A stretch of 64,000 bases of DNA from Amycolatopsis sulphurea (GTDB taxonomy: Bacteria > Actinomycetota > Actinomycetes > Mycobacteriales > Pseudonocardiaceae). The stretch is from the NCBI RefSeq assembly GCF_002564045.1, contig NZ_PDJK01000002.1:2666001-2730000 (forward strand), given 5' to 3'. Positions within the stretch are counted from its first letter, which is position 1. Every line of letters starts with the position of its first letter. Position numbers and translations under genes: made by a program. This document shows positions 49,301 to 61,300 of the stretch, in pieces. The notes under the pieces were generated by a model. That model was not told the DNA's origin and ran no database searches. It saw only the letters and a list, made by a program, of their open reading frames with translations.

Positions 49301-52300
49301 AGCTGCGACCAGGCGGGATACGCAAGATCCTGCGTGGCGGCACCCTCGGCGAGGTCGGGGTCCCGCCGGACGAGCAGATCCAGGTCGCGGTCTCGGAACT
49401 CACCACTGAGTCCATCGAGGACCTGCGACTGGAGCTCCCGCCCGGCCAGGACACCATTTCCGGCCACGGCAAGGATCTGCAGGCAATCGCGCGCCGGACC
49501 GCGCGGGCGTCGGCGGGCCGGGCTCGTCCGGAGGTCCATGCGCCGCTGCCGTCGGTGACGATCGTGGCCGGGCCGGAGGTGCTCGCCGAGGCCGAGGCCA
49601 TCCGCGAGGAATTCGGGCGGCAGGTCGAGGCGGACGCGACGGCCCTGAAACGGGTCTTCGGCCTGCGGTTCGATCCGGCGGAGGTGCCGGTCCGGGTGAT
49701 CGAGACCGACGACGCGGACGCGGCCCGGGCGCTCACGATCCAGGTGCACCTGCCGGAGATCGCGAAGCCGGCCAAGCACAGTGGTACCCAGCCGACGGGA
49801 CCCAGCGACCCCCGGGCACGGTCGGGTGGCTCGCCGGACAGCCCGGCGCTGGTGGCCGAGGCGTTCTCGGACCTGTCGCTGCGGGTGACACCGGAGTTCT
49901 CTCCGCCAGGCGGCGAAGTGCCGGGCGCCGTGGTCCTGACCTCGGACCGGGCCGGCACCGCCGGATGGCCCCAGCGGATGCATGACGCACACGCCCATCC
50001 GGCGAGCACCGGCGAAGCGGCCGAACGTGGCCTGGAACCGGTGTACGCGTACCTCGAAGCCGGGCGGACCGGGTTTGTCGTCGGCGCGGATCGCGAGCTG
50101 AACGCCCGCGAGGCAGCCGCGGCCGTCTGGCGGGCGATGCCCTCGATCGCCGACCAGTCCACCAGGATCAGGCTCGTGGTGCTGGCCGAGTCCGGCGTGG
50201 CGGACGGTCTTGCTCGCGCCGCCGCGTTCGTCGAGGCGTCCCGGCATCAGGGGCTTCCGTACCAGGATGTGCGCGTGGCGGTGGTCTCCGACCTGACGGC
50301 GGATCCGCCAGCGGAGCACGATTTCCGGCTGGTGTCCGTGCCTGAGCCAGGGGACGCCCGGATTTCCGCGCTGGTCAACGCCGAAGGCCGCCGGTACGCC
50401 TTCAGCCTCGCGGCCGGCGACTGGGCCCGCGACAGCGCCCCGAACTCGACCACGAGTGCCGAACGCTGGGCCTTCCACGTCTATGTGGACGAGTTCCGCG
50501 GGTCGGTCGATCATCGTCTCGTACCGTCCTATTGGCGGTTCGAGGACGGCCAGACCAAGCCGCTGTGGATCTATCTGGACGCCGCGGGTGCCGACAACTA
50601 CGACGTCGACATCACGACCGGGCTCAGCCATGAGCTGACGCCGGAGCAGACCGCGGGCGAGTTGTATGCGAATCCGGACTTCCGGGCGGCGATCGAGGGT
50701 CCGGTGCGGCCCGCGGTGAATGTGGTGACCCGGGACAATTCGCCGGAGGCGCCGCAGCACACGCACAATGAGCGGTTCCTGGCGGAGCTGTTCCGGCTCA
50801 GCGGCGGCCGATGGGAGTCCGTCAGCTACACGGGCAAGGTCGGCTTCGATGCCTGGGGCCCGCTCACGGTCGACCAGCTGAGCGGGTTCGTGACCCAGCC
50901 GACGCCGTATGAGCGGGCGGAGGTGTTCCATTCGGGTTCGGTGTTCGGTTTTCCGTCGGCGGGGGGTTGGTCGCGGGCGGAGATGAGGGCGTTCGCGGAG
51001 CAGGTCCGGCAGGGACGGGTTCGCAGCGATGCGTGGGGTGCGGCGGATCCGGTCTTCGTGCTGGCGTCCGGACCTGCCGGGGTGGGTACCCAGGTTTCGC
51101 ATGCGGGTGGTTTTGTCACCGAGGAGAACGGTTACTGGGTGGCGAATGCGCTGGCGGCGCGGCGTGAATTCGGTGATCTGATGATGGGCCGGCATGAGCT
51201 GGCGGGCGAGGCTCGGCCGATCGTGCTCGTCGCGCCGCACAGTGGTGATCGCTGGGAATTCGGGGGTTTCGGTTTCGATTTCACTTCTGCGTTGCACGAT
51301 TTCGCCGATTTCCGGCCGGTGTATGCGGTGGTCGGCGGTACGGGTCCACAGTGGAATGTGGCGGCTCCGCCGTCGTTGGCTTTGGTGTCGATGCCGCGTG
51401 GTGACAACGATCTGGATCTGATGGCGTTCTATGCGCCGAATGGTTCGTCGCGGGTGCTGCTGGTGCGTTCGCCGGGTGACGACCAGCTGGTCGAGCAGCT
51501 GAAGGAATGGGCGACCGAAAGCTCCGACAGCGAGCTGATGTCGATCGGCTTGCCCGAGGGGATGGCCAAGGCACCGTGGAATGGCACGCGCAAGCCGCCG
51601 GTATTCGTGGTGTTCCGGAGCGTCGCAGGCGGATATCAGGGTCAGTGGCGTGGTGTGCCGGTCAACCTGAGCCCGGATGAGCTGACCGGTGTGCTGCGAC
51701 ACTCGGGATCGCTGCGGGCTTTGCTCGGCCGCGGTGACGCGGAACTGGACTTCACGCGTGGGCAGGAGCCGTCGATCGTGCTGGCACCCTATGGGGGGCC
51801 GTTGCTGGACCGTCCGGTGATGGTGGCGGGTATCGCCGCCGGCGGGTATTCGCGGACGGTTCATTCCTCCGACGGGGAGTTCGGATTCCACGCGGACGGC
51901 ACGGTGTCCTCCACCGAGGCGCGGTTCGTCTCCACGCCGCCGGACGATCCGGAGCCGGACGACGTGGTCAGGCAGCCGGTGTACGGGAAGGGCGGAAAGA
52001 TCGTCGGGGAGTCCTTCCCGTCCGACGACGGCGACGAGGCCAAGGACGCCAAGCTGACGGCGACCGAAAAGCCGGAAAGCCAGCGGACCTACTGGCGCAG
52101 GAGCGTCAGCGAGAAGGCCGGCGGCGAGCAGGACGTCGAGATGCTGGCCCCGCTCGCCGAGAACTACTGGCGGTGGCAGGGGCATGGCCTGCGCCACGGG
52201 ATGGTCTTCGCGCTGAAGGCTTCGGCGTTGCGGGCCAAGGGCGACTTCGTGACGCTGGCCGGGTTGCCCGCGAAGCGGGTTCTCGCCGGTGGCTCGTTCT

Positions 52301-55300
52301 TCCGTGCGGCGAATCCGGATCGCACGCCGTCAGTGGCCTTCGACGTATGCCATGTGAACCAGCCGTACGTGCTAGTCGATCGTGGCGGACAGCCGGTCGC
52401 CGCGTCCATTGTGGACGCTTGGCGGCTCGACTCGGCGCACCCGGTGCCCTCGGCGATCGCCCCGAGCGACCTGCTGGAGCTGCGCCCCGGCGGCGTGCGC
52501 ACGGTGCGGAACGGGGGCGCCCTCGGCGAGGTCGGCGTGCCGCGGGAGGAGCAGCTCCAGATCGAGATCTCCGATCTCTCGGCCGAGTCCATCGAGGACC
52601 ACCGGCTGGAGTTCGAGCCCGGTCAGGACACCACGTCCGAACAGCAGCGCGCGGCCCTGATACCGATCATGCGGAGGACCGCGATCGCCGCGGCAGGCCG
52701 CGCTCTGCCGGGGGCCGAGGGCGGGCCGCCGTCGGTGACGATCGTGGCCGGTCCTGGCACGGCCGGGCACGCCGAGTCCGTCCGCGAAGTGTTCAGCCGG
52801 TTCATCGGGTCCGATGCCCTGGGCATGGAGCGGGTCTTCGGCCTGCGATTCGACCCGGCGACGGTGGCGATCCGGGTGATCGAGACCGACGACGCGGCCG
52901 CGGCCGGCTCGGTGACGGTCCAGGTGCACCTGCCGAAGATGACGAAACGGCCGAAGATCGGCGGCGGCAGCCGACCATCGGGCCCCAGCATCACCAGGGC
53001 GCCTTCGGGCCGCACCAGACTGACGCCTGCCGAAGAAATCGCGGTCCTGCTGGCGCCCGGTGCAGGGCTTGCCGCCGATTCCGGCCATAGCGTCGACAGT
53101 TCCAGTGACGAGGATTCGGCTTCGGATGCCGGGTCCGCGATGGTCAGTGATTCCGCGCAGTACTCTGCGGCCGGTGCGGTCCGGCCGGCTGCCGGTGTCG
53201 CTGCCTATGGCACAAGCAGCGGACCGTCCTCGACGGTGGACTCCGATTCCGACGCGGGTCGGCTGGACCGTGTGCAGGTCGGCGCGGAGTTGAGCCGGTC
53301 GCGTACGGCCGATCCGGCTGATCCTTCGGTGGAGGAGGAGATTCGCGAGCTGGCGGAGATGTTGCGGGCGTCGGCCCGGTTCCAGCTTGAGGATGCGCTG
53401 GATGTGCCCGAAGTGGGGATCACCGGCCCGCAGCCCGATGCGGAGCGGGTGGCCGCCATGTTGCGGACCGAACTCGGCAATGACCCGGTGCTGCCGGCCA
53501 TCACAGTGACCCCGGGCGGGCCGGGTCCGGTCGTGCTCGACGTGTCGGTGCCAGTGGTTCCGCGCAGCATGTCGGAGTTCGGTCCTGGTGCGAGTGTGTC
53601 GGGGGCGGTCAGTTTCGACTCCGGCACTGTTTCGGAACGGGACAGCTGGGCGCGGGTTATTGCCGCGCTGCCCCCGTCCAAGAAGGCGAAACAGCCGTTC
53701 TACGTTTTCGCGCACGGTGATCGGGACGGGTTCTTGGTTGGTGGGGTGCGTGTTGGTGTGGCGACGCTGGCTCGGCATGTCCGTAATTCACCGGCGTACC
53801 TTCGGTATGCGGCTGATGATCCCGAGGTGCCGGTTTACCTGGCTGCTGCGGATCCCGCGTATCCGGCTGAGTCGATCCGGGCGGGCGAGGAGTTCTCTGC
53901 CGAGCTGCGGGCTGATGGGCCGTTCCGTGCGGTGTTTGCGGCGACGGTTCTGCCGGAGTTCGACGCGTCGGGCCGGACCGCCCTGGCTGACGGTGGCGCT
54001 TTCTCGCTGGTCGCCGAGGTCCGGCCGGACGATGTGAAGTGGGAGCGGCTGGTTCAGGCGGACGGACGCCGGTTCGGCATGGGCTATGTTTCGCCGTTTT
54101 TCATGCCAGATATGACGATCGGGCAATTCCGGAGCGGCGCGACGAAATATAGTTCGCGGTTTGTCTACCAGACCTATCGGGACAGTCAGGGCAAGGAACA
54201 GACCCGGGAGGTGCTGACACCCTACGCGGCGGAGCTGGACGGCACCCGAACCCCTCCGGTCGAGATCGTCCTGTCCGTGATCGCCAGCCGGGCCATCCTT
54301 CTGCTGACGGATAATACGGAGTTGGGCTTCCTTCCGGGGAAGACGGGCAAGTTGTTGCTGGGGTCCTCGCTCTTCGGGATGCTCACCGCAGGCCCTGTTC
54401 GTCCGTCGCTGGTGCTGTTCACCCGGGACAACCGCACGCAGCCCGGTGCCTACAGCGACTTTAATGCCGATCTGCTGCGCCGGATAAACGAGCTGGACGG
54501 CCCGTGGTCCACTTGGGACTATGCGGGCGATTCCGGCTACCGGCGGAATCTGCCCGTTCGGCGAATGCCCGAGGGTGCGTCGTTCCGGGCGAGCGCACCG
54601 TTGTCGATGGACGAGGTGGTGCACGTTTCGGCCGGCCCGGTGTTCGGTTTCCCGCTCTCTGGTGGTGCGGAGAGTGTCGCGCAGCAGCGGGCGGTGCTGG
54701 AGGCGCTGGGTGCCTGGCTCACGGCCCGGGCCGCGGCCGGTGAGCGGGTGCCGGTGGTCGTTGTGGTGGATTCGCCGGATGGTTCGTTCGCCAGGGTTGA
54801 GGCGGACCGTAACGGTGTGGTGCTGGAGCGGGGCGGCCGGCAGCTTGTGCAGATGTTGTGGGACTTCCCGCCGTTCCGCCGGCAGTTGGAGGCAGACCCG
54901 GAACGGTGGGTGGTGCTGGTCGCCCGGGATGGTGCGGTCCGGGTGAATTTCGGTGGTCTTGGTTTCGATTTCGCTGGTGCGTTGCGCGCCAAGCGTTTCT
55001 ATGGGGATGTTTTCTCGGTTTCCGGTGATGCTGCTGTCCGGCCGGACGGGATCGAGTTGGCCGATGGTGCGAAGTATGTGTCGGTATCGGTGTTGCGGGC
55101 GGGTGATCTGTGCTTCAGTGCACTGGTGAACCGCGATGGTCTTTCTGTCGGGTTGCATTTGCGGACTCCGGGGGACGACGTGCAGCACGCGCGGGTCAAG
55201 GCGTGGGCCTGGAACGCGACCGGCGATCAGCTGCGTACACACCAGGTGATCGTCGACGGAGCCGAGAGCACGGTGAACTCGACCTGGACTGTGCTTCCCT

Positions 55301-58300
55301 TTTTCATTCTGGTGAATGTGGGCAATCGTGGCTTCCTGGGCGAGCGGCTCGACGGCCGGCCCGTCAAGCCCCTCCAGCCGGCCCTCGGCCGGGCTTTGCG
55401 TGCTGAGGCAGTCGTTCGGGACAGCCTCGGCCAGAATGGCGGCTTCCGTCAGCGGGCACTCGTCTGGGGTTCGCTGAACGGCCGGCCACTCGTTGATCGG
55501 GGTATTGTCGGCAGTTTCGCTGCGGGTGGCTACCAGCGGGTGAATTACCTGGGCACGGTCACGCTCGCCGACGATGGTGGAATCGCCGTTCAGGGCGCGG
55601 ATTTCGCCGCCTCCATGCCGAGGCCCCCCAAGCCGGAGGACCACATTTCGCACGCCATCGCCAACCGGCGGATGGGTACTTTCGGGGCGTACTGTCCGCT
55701 GGACAACACCGACGCGCATGACATGGAACGTGCTGCGTGGACCCGAGACGAGATCGGGCTGTACTACTTCTCTCAAGGACGTTCCGGAACTATCGGGGGT
55801 CGCTGGCGCAGGGTGCGGTACGGTCCTTACCTCATGCCGTCGGCGTTGAGTGGAAATCCGATCTGGATGACCGACGGCCACGGTAATAACAACGGTTTCC
55901 TTCGTGCGTTGAAGAGCGATCATCCGTTGCAATACGGGGATTCTCTCCTGCTGGACGGCAGGTCCGCGGCCCGGGTCGATTTCGCCGGCGATGTCTATGG
56001 ACGCGCGAATTACCGTCGCGACGCGCAGATCCTGCACGGTGAGTGCTCGGTGAGACGCCCCCTCCCGGAGACGGGGAACTCGCCCGCCGGTGACTACCTG
56101 CTGGAGTGGCGAACGCTCGTCGTGCGGCAGGTCGAGGGTATGGGCGCGACGGAAGAGATATCACCTACCCGCACCATCGGTGACCTCAGCGTGCTCGACG
56201 GCGGGTCCTTCGTCAGTGCTTCGCCGGACGCCGACACATCCGCCCCGAACATCCTGCTTGCCGATTTCGTGCCGAGCCGGATCGAACCGCTGACGATCGG
56301 GTTCGCCTCGCGCAGCGTGACGATCCCCGGTGACCAGGTGGAGCCGGTGCAGGAACTCGGCCGGCGCATCGTGATGGCGGCTGCGGGGCGTGGCTGGTTC
56401 GAGGCCGGCCAGCTGGAGATCACCGCCACCGGTAGCGGCCGCGGCGGGCAGGCGCAGCAGCGGGTCGACGCGGTGGTGAAGCTGCTGGAGGAGGCGGTCA
56501 GCGAGGGCTTGACACGGCTGGGCCGGTTGCGGGCCGACGTTCTGGTCGATGACCTTATTCTGGATGTCAAAACCCGTGACGGTGCCGATTCCGAGGTGAC
56601 CATTGAGGTCGTGCTGCCCCCGGACGCGCGGGTGGCCCGGGCGCGGGAGGCGGTGGAGCGATTCGACGGCTCCGTACTCGGCGAGGACGCCGTGGAAATC
56701 ACGCGCGCGCTCGAAGCAGCGTTCGCCTGGCTCGCTCCGGGCACCACCGGCACGCTTGCCGGCCTGCCTGCGGACGTCGGGACGGAATCCGGTAGTGACT
56801 CCAGCAGCGACTCGGACGAAGACAGCGACGCCCGGCTTTCGCCGGAGGCGGAGGAGATCGTTGGTTCGCCGGTCCGCAGCGCACCGCCGGCGGCGCGGTT
56901 CGCGGCGGACCCGAGGGACCGGGTCCGCGGCACCGAGACTTCCGGCAGGCTTGGCTCGACGGTGGAGGACAACGACACCGACACTGACGCCGACGACGAC
57001 AGTGACGGCACCGGGATCGACAGCGGCCCCGATGACGACAGCGACCCGGACGACACGGGGCCGAAGCGCCCCAGCAGCTCCGAGAACGCCGCACCCGAGG
57101 ACAGCGCGGACGACACGAGCGATACGGCTTCGCCGGTCGGCTCCACACAGTCGCGCGTCCCGGAGGCCCGCAGCGTGCCGGTTTCCACACGTGCTGACGG
57201 TTCGGCGAGCAGCGTCACCGTGAGCCCGGCACCCCCGTCGCCGGCCATCACCGGGCGGGTACCCGCGGACCAGGTCGCGGCGGACGACATCGCGTGGCTA
57301 CCGCTGAAGAACGCGCACGGGCGGGAAAGCGTGCTGAGCCTGCCGATCGGAGATGACAGCGCGCAGTATCTCACCGGCGAAGTCGGCAAGTACACCGATC
57401 TCGGCGAGCGGCTGTATGCGGTGGAGTACACCGACGAAAACGGTGTGACCACGCATCGCGAGGTGGACGCCGCCTGGGCCGACGATCGCAATGTCGTGCG
57501 CTTGATGTTGTCGGCAGTCGACGGGCAGTTCGAGGTTCCTCTCAACGACGGCCGCTACGCACTGCTCACGCCCCGGGAATTGGCCGACCGGTTCGTGGCC
57601 AGCCGGCAAGTGCAGCGGATGGTCGCCGGACCGGTCCGTCCGACGCTGGTCGTGGTCACCGACGATTTCCCGGCCGAGCCGGGCGACCCGTCGCCGAACG
57701 AGGCGTTCCGGGAGCGGTTGTTCGAGCTGACCGGGTACTGGCGGTTCTTCCACTACGCCGGCGACATCAGCCACCTCTCCTCCGGCGTGCTCTCGGTCAA
57801 AACCGAGTTCACCGAGGGCCCGGCGCCCACGCTCGCGAATGTTCGGAGCGTGTCGTGGGGGGCTGGCATCAGCTTCGGTCGCCGGATCCCGGCGGTCATC
57901 GAGGGATCGAACCCGATCGTCGTGGGAATGCAGGGCACCGATCGTTTCGCCACGATCGAACTGGCCGATCGCCCGGTCGAGCTGGGCGGCGGACGCGTCG
58001 AATTGTCCGGCACGCCGGTAGGCGAGCTGGCGCTGAACGATCCCGGCATTCTTGAGCTGCTCGCTCAGCAGCCGGACCGGCCGGTCGTGCTGGACACGGA
58101 CGTGGCCGAGGTGCTGGTCAATTACGGCGGGTTCGGTTTCGATTTCGCCGGCGCGTTGCGGGCGAAGGGATTCTTCAACGACGTTTACCTTCGCACGGCG
58201 GATGGCAGGCTGACCCTGGTTTCGGTGTTGCGCGCGGGCGACCTGCGGACAGAGGTGATCAGGGACTCCTTCGGCACGCCGGTCGGGCTGTTCGTCCGCT

Positions 58301-61300
58301 ACCCGGGTGACGAGGGCATGCTCAACCTGGTGCGGCAGTGGGCGCGCTCCGGCGGAGCCGTTGCCCAGTGGTTCACGGTTGGCGGGCGGTGGGCTTCGGT
58401 CGCCTGGTTCGGCCGTCCGGTATGGCTTTTCGCACGCCGCAGTGCCACCGGGTATCTGGGCATCCGCGCCGATGGCGAGCGGCTCGACCTGGTCTCGGCC
58501 GCCCTGGCTCAGGGGCTGGGCGATGAGCCGGTCGTCCGTGAGATCGCGGGCACTTCCGGCGTCGGCACCGGTGACGAGTCCACGTCGCGGCCGTTCCTTC
58601 TGGCGACCTTCGGTGGCCCGGTGATCGGGCTGGCCGAGTTCGCCGCAGGGTTCGTGCCGCCGGGCTACTCGCGGGCCGTCTACGGTCCGCGGGGTGAGTT
58701 GGTTTTCGCCCCCACGGGGCGGTTCGAGATGCGCGGTGCCGTGGACTTCGAGCGGATCGCCCCGGCCGTACCCGGGCCGGAGAACCTGGCCGATTACGAC
58801 CGGGCGAACGGCAAGCTGGGCCTGCAGGGCCGGTTCTACCCCTCGAATGCCTTCGACCGCGCGCGTTTTAGCCTGGTCGCCGCACAAGACGAGCCGATCA
58901 ACAACCGGATCTACTTCTCCGGTGAAATGTACATCGACGGCGAAGGCCGTCGTATGATCCGGTCTTTGACTGCCTACCTGGCTCCCGTCAGTGGAGACAA
59001 CACGTGGGTTGTCGAGTCGCACGGGGGCCGTGACGGGTTCAGGGCAGCGATGACCACGAATCGGCGGAACCGCCTCGGTGACCAAATCTGGCTGGCCGGT
59101 GCGCCGGGTGCGGCCGCGATTTCCGGCAGTCAGGCATTCCGCCAGGCCCTGCCACACGGGGATGCCGAGCTGACGTTGATCGCCTGCTCCATGGATATGA
59201 CGTTCGATGGCGGACAGGCGAGCGCGGCGTATCGGCTCATGGACAGCTGGGACCGGGACCGGCCACTGCGGAAGGCGGTCGCCTCGCCCGAGGTGTTCTC
59301 GCTGGACATGGCCGGACGACCGAGCCGTTTGATCGAGAACTTGGGCCACCTCCGCGAAGTACGTGCGCCGGGTGTACCGCAACTAGAACCGATTCCGCTG
59401 AGCGACCTCGCCGCGAACCAGCTCCAGGCGACCTTGTTCGACGGCGTCGATGAGTCGAGCCTGCGGTCAACGGCCCGCAAGTTCGCCCGAGCGACCGCGT
59501 GGCGGCAGCGGCGCAACGTCGAGCTGCCGCTGGCCCGGAGCACCGGCTACGGCGCCGACCAGGCGGCTGCCGAGAATGCGGCAGACCGGACCGCGGCGAT
59601 CTTCCGCGCGGAGTACGACCTTGAGGCGGCTCGTCTGGCGGGTCTGGGCTTGCCGGTGCCGCAGGAGCCTGCGTTGAGCACCGCCGCCGTGGTGGACCCG
59701 CGGGGTCGGGCCGGGGGCCTGTTGCAGACCTACTTCGCCCAGTACGAACTGGGGCAGGCCGCGCTGGACGCGGTCGACATCGAAGCGATCACCCGCGCGT
59801 TCGCCGCACTCGAACCTGGGCCTGCGCCGACCGCGAACCCGGCGAATACCGCTGTGTCCCAACGCGGGCCGGTCGGTTTGTCGCCGCGCGGGGAATGGTC
59901 CTCCCCGCATCAGTTCGGTCCGGATGTGCGGGTGATCTCCAGGGCGAGCTTCCAGACCGAGGAGGGCGCGCGCGATTTTATGCGGGTCAACCTGCCGCTA
60001 GTGCTGGAAGTGAACCCGAATCTGGGCGACGAGGCTTTCCGGGACAACTGCGGAAACTCTGTGGTGGCGGTATACAACACCATTGTGCATGGCCGCGTTT
60101 TTGAAGCGAATCCGGATGATTACGGCCGGTATGGGGAAGACCTGGAACGCGCGTTCGGATCACGGTTCGTCCAGCGTGGTGGCTTCGACGAGATAACCCG
60201 GATCTTGTTGACGGTACCGCCGGACACGCATGGCGTGCTGCACTACTTGACCCTGGCTGATCCCCAGGATAATTATTCCCATGCGACGATTTCGCATTAT
60301 GTGAACGTGTACCGGGATCCGGATGGTGTGGTCATCTTCATCGATGGCCAGGCCGGGTTGCCCGCGTCCTTGCCGACGGAGACGAACAACTTCTGGTTGA
60401 TGATGATCCCGCCGGCGAGGCCGGGTGACGAGCCGATCGTCTTCCTCGACGATGACGCGCTCGACGAGGTCAATGCGGTCCGCGATCCGTACCGGCTTGA
60501 GCAGGACGACGATGCGGAGCCGGCGCACGTCACCGGCGAAAGCGAGAACGCCCGGGGTTCCGTCGCGCTCAACCCGAGGGCACGGCCGTTCCGGGCCGGG
60601 GCGCCCGAAGCCGGGGGACCGGCCGGCCGAGCGCGGCCGAGCGCGGCCCAAGAGCGGGAGGCGCCCGCTCGAGGGGGCGCTCGGCCCGGCCGGGACCTCG
60701 GCGACATCGGTGCCCCACCGACCGTCCTGCCCAGGCCGGACGGGCTGCCGAACCAGTTGTCCGACCTGCGGACGCAAGCAGTCGTCGGTGTCGGCGGCCG
60801 TGGCTGGTACTACCCGGCCCCGGGGCAAAGCAGGCGCGATGCGCTGGTTCACCTCGGGAAGTTGCCCGGGTACGGCGGTGCAGAAGTCCTCGCTGCCACC
60901 GTGATACCCGGCACGCGCACGGTCGCCATGTGGCAAGGCTCCCCCGTCCCGTTCGCCGACTTCGCCTACCAGGTGGAGGCGAATGCGCCTGCCATGCTGG
61001 CGAGGGCCACAGCCGAGTCGCCCCATGGCACCCCGCACCTGGTGCTGGCCGTTTCCGGTGGCGTCGAGCTGGGCCGGGCGATCCTTACGCCGGCGGAGAG
61101 GATGTCGGTGCTGGCGACCGAAGGCCGGGTCCGGATTGTCGACGACCGCATCGAGTCGGACTCCGAGTGGATCGAACTGCGCCTGCAGCAGCAGGCCTTC
61201 CGGACCGGGGAGACCGACGTCGGGGAAGCACTGAACCGCGCCTGGGACAACGCGGCGCGGCACCCCGGGGTAGCGCTGCCACTCCAGACCTACGCCGACC

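Larger units (their letters stand above)
46736..49770 (+). repeat. Repeat unit U12 (class B, type Y)
   Basis: Order of parts: 'WPRRMYEAHSAQ'; decayed half 'PVYAYLEADEDGFLAG' without His or Cys; 'FVPSYWRMEEGQTPLLWVYL'; 'IEGPVRPALSVVSRDNSPEA'; 'LSGGRWESSSYVG'; 'VFGFPSAGGWSRAEM'; 'WEFGSFGFDFTSAL' (about 48079-48120); 'FGFHADGTVSSTEA'; the G-H-G...C module (H 49003, C 49168, 'LAFDVCHVN'); and a beta-alpha-beta tail ('SVTIVAGPEVLAEAEAI', 49552-49602). U13 is a tandem copy offset by about 3.18 kb, with a 131-base identical tract (47703-47833 against 50880-51010). Confidence 0.75.

Noticed and set aside
45964-52197. Antisense open frame of about 2,080 codons on the - strand
   Set aside because: It has the same explanation: opposite U12/U13, low-complexity basic product, internal repetition copied from the sense units.
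56968-57060. Asp-rich runs as RTX calcium-binding repeats
   Set aside because: The Gly-Gly-x-Gly-x-Asp nonapeptide pattern is absent. The sequence is simple alternating Ser/Asp/Thr.
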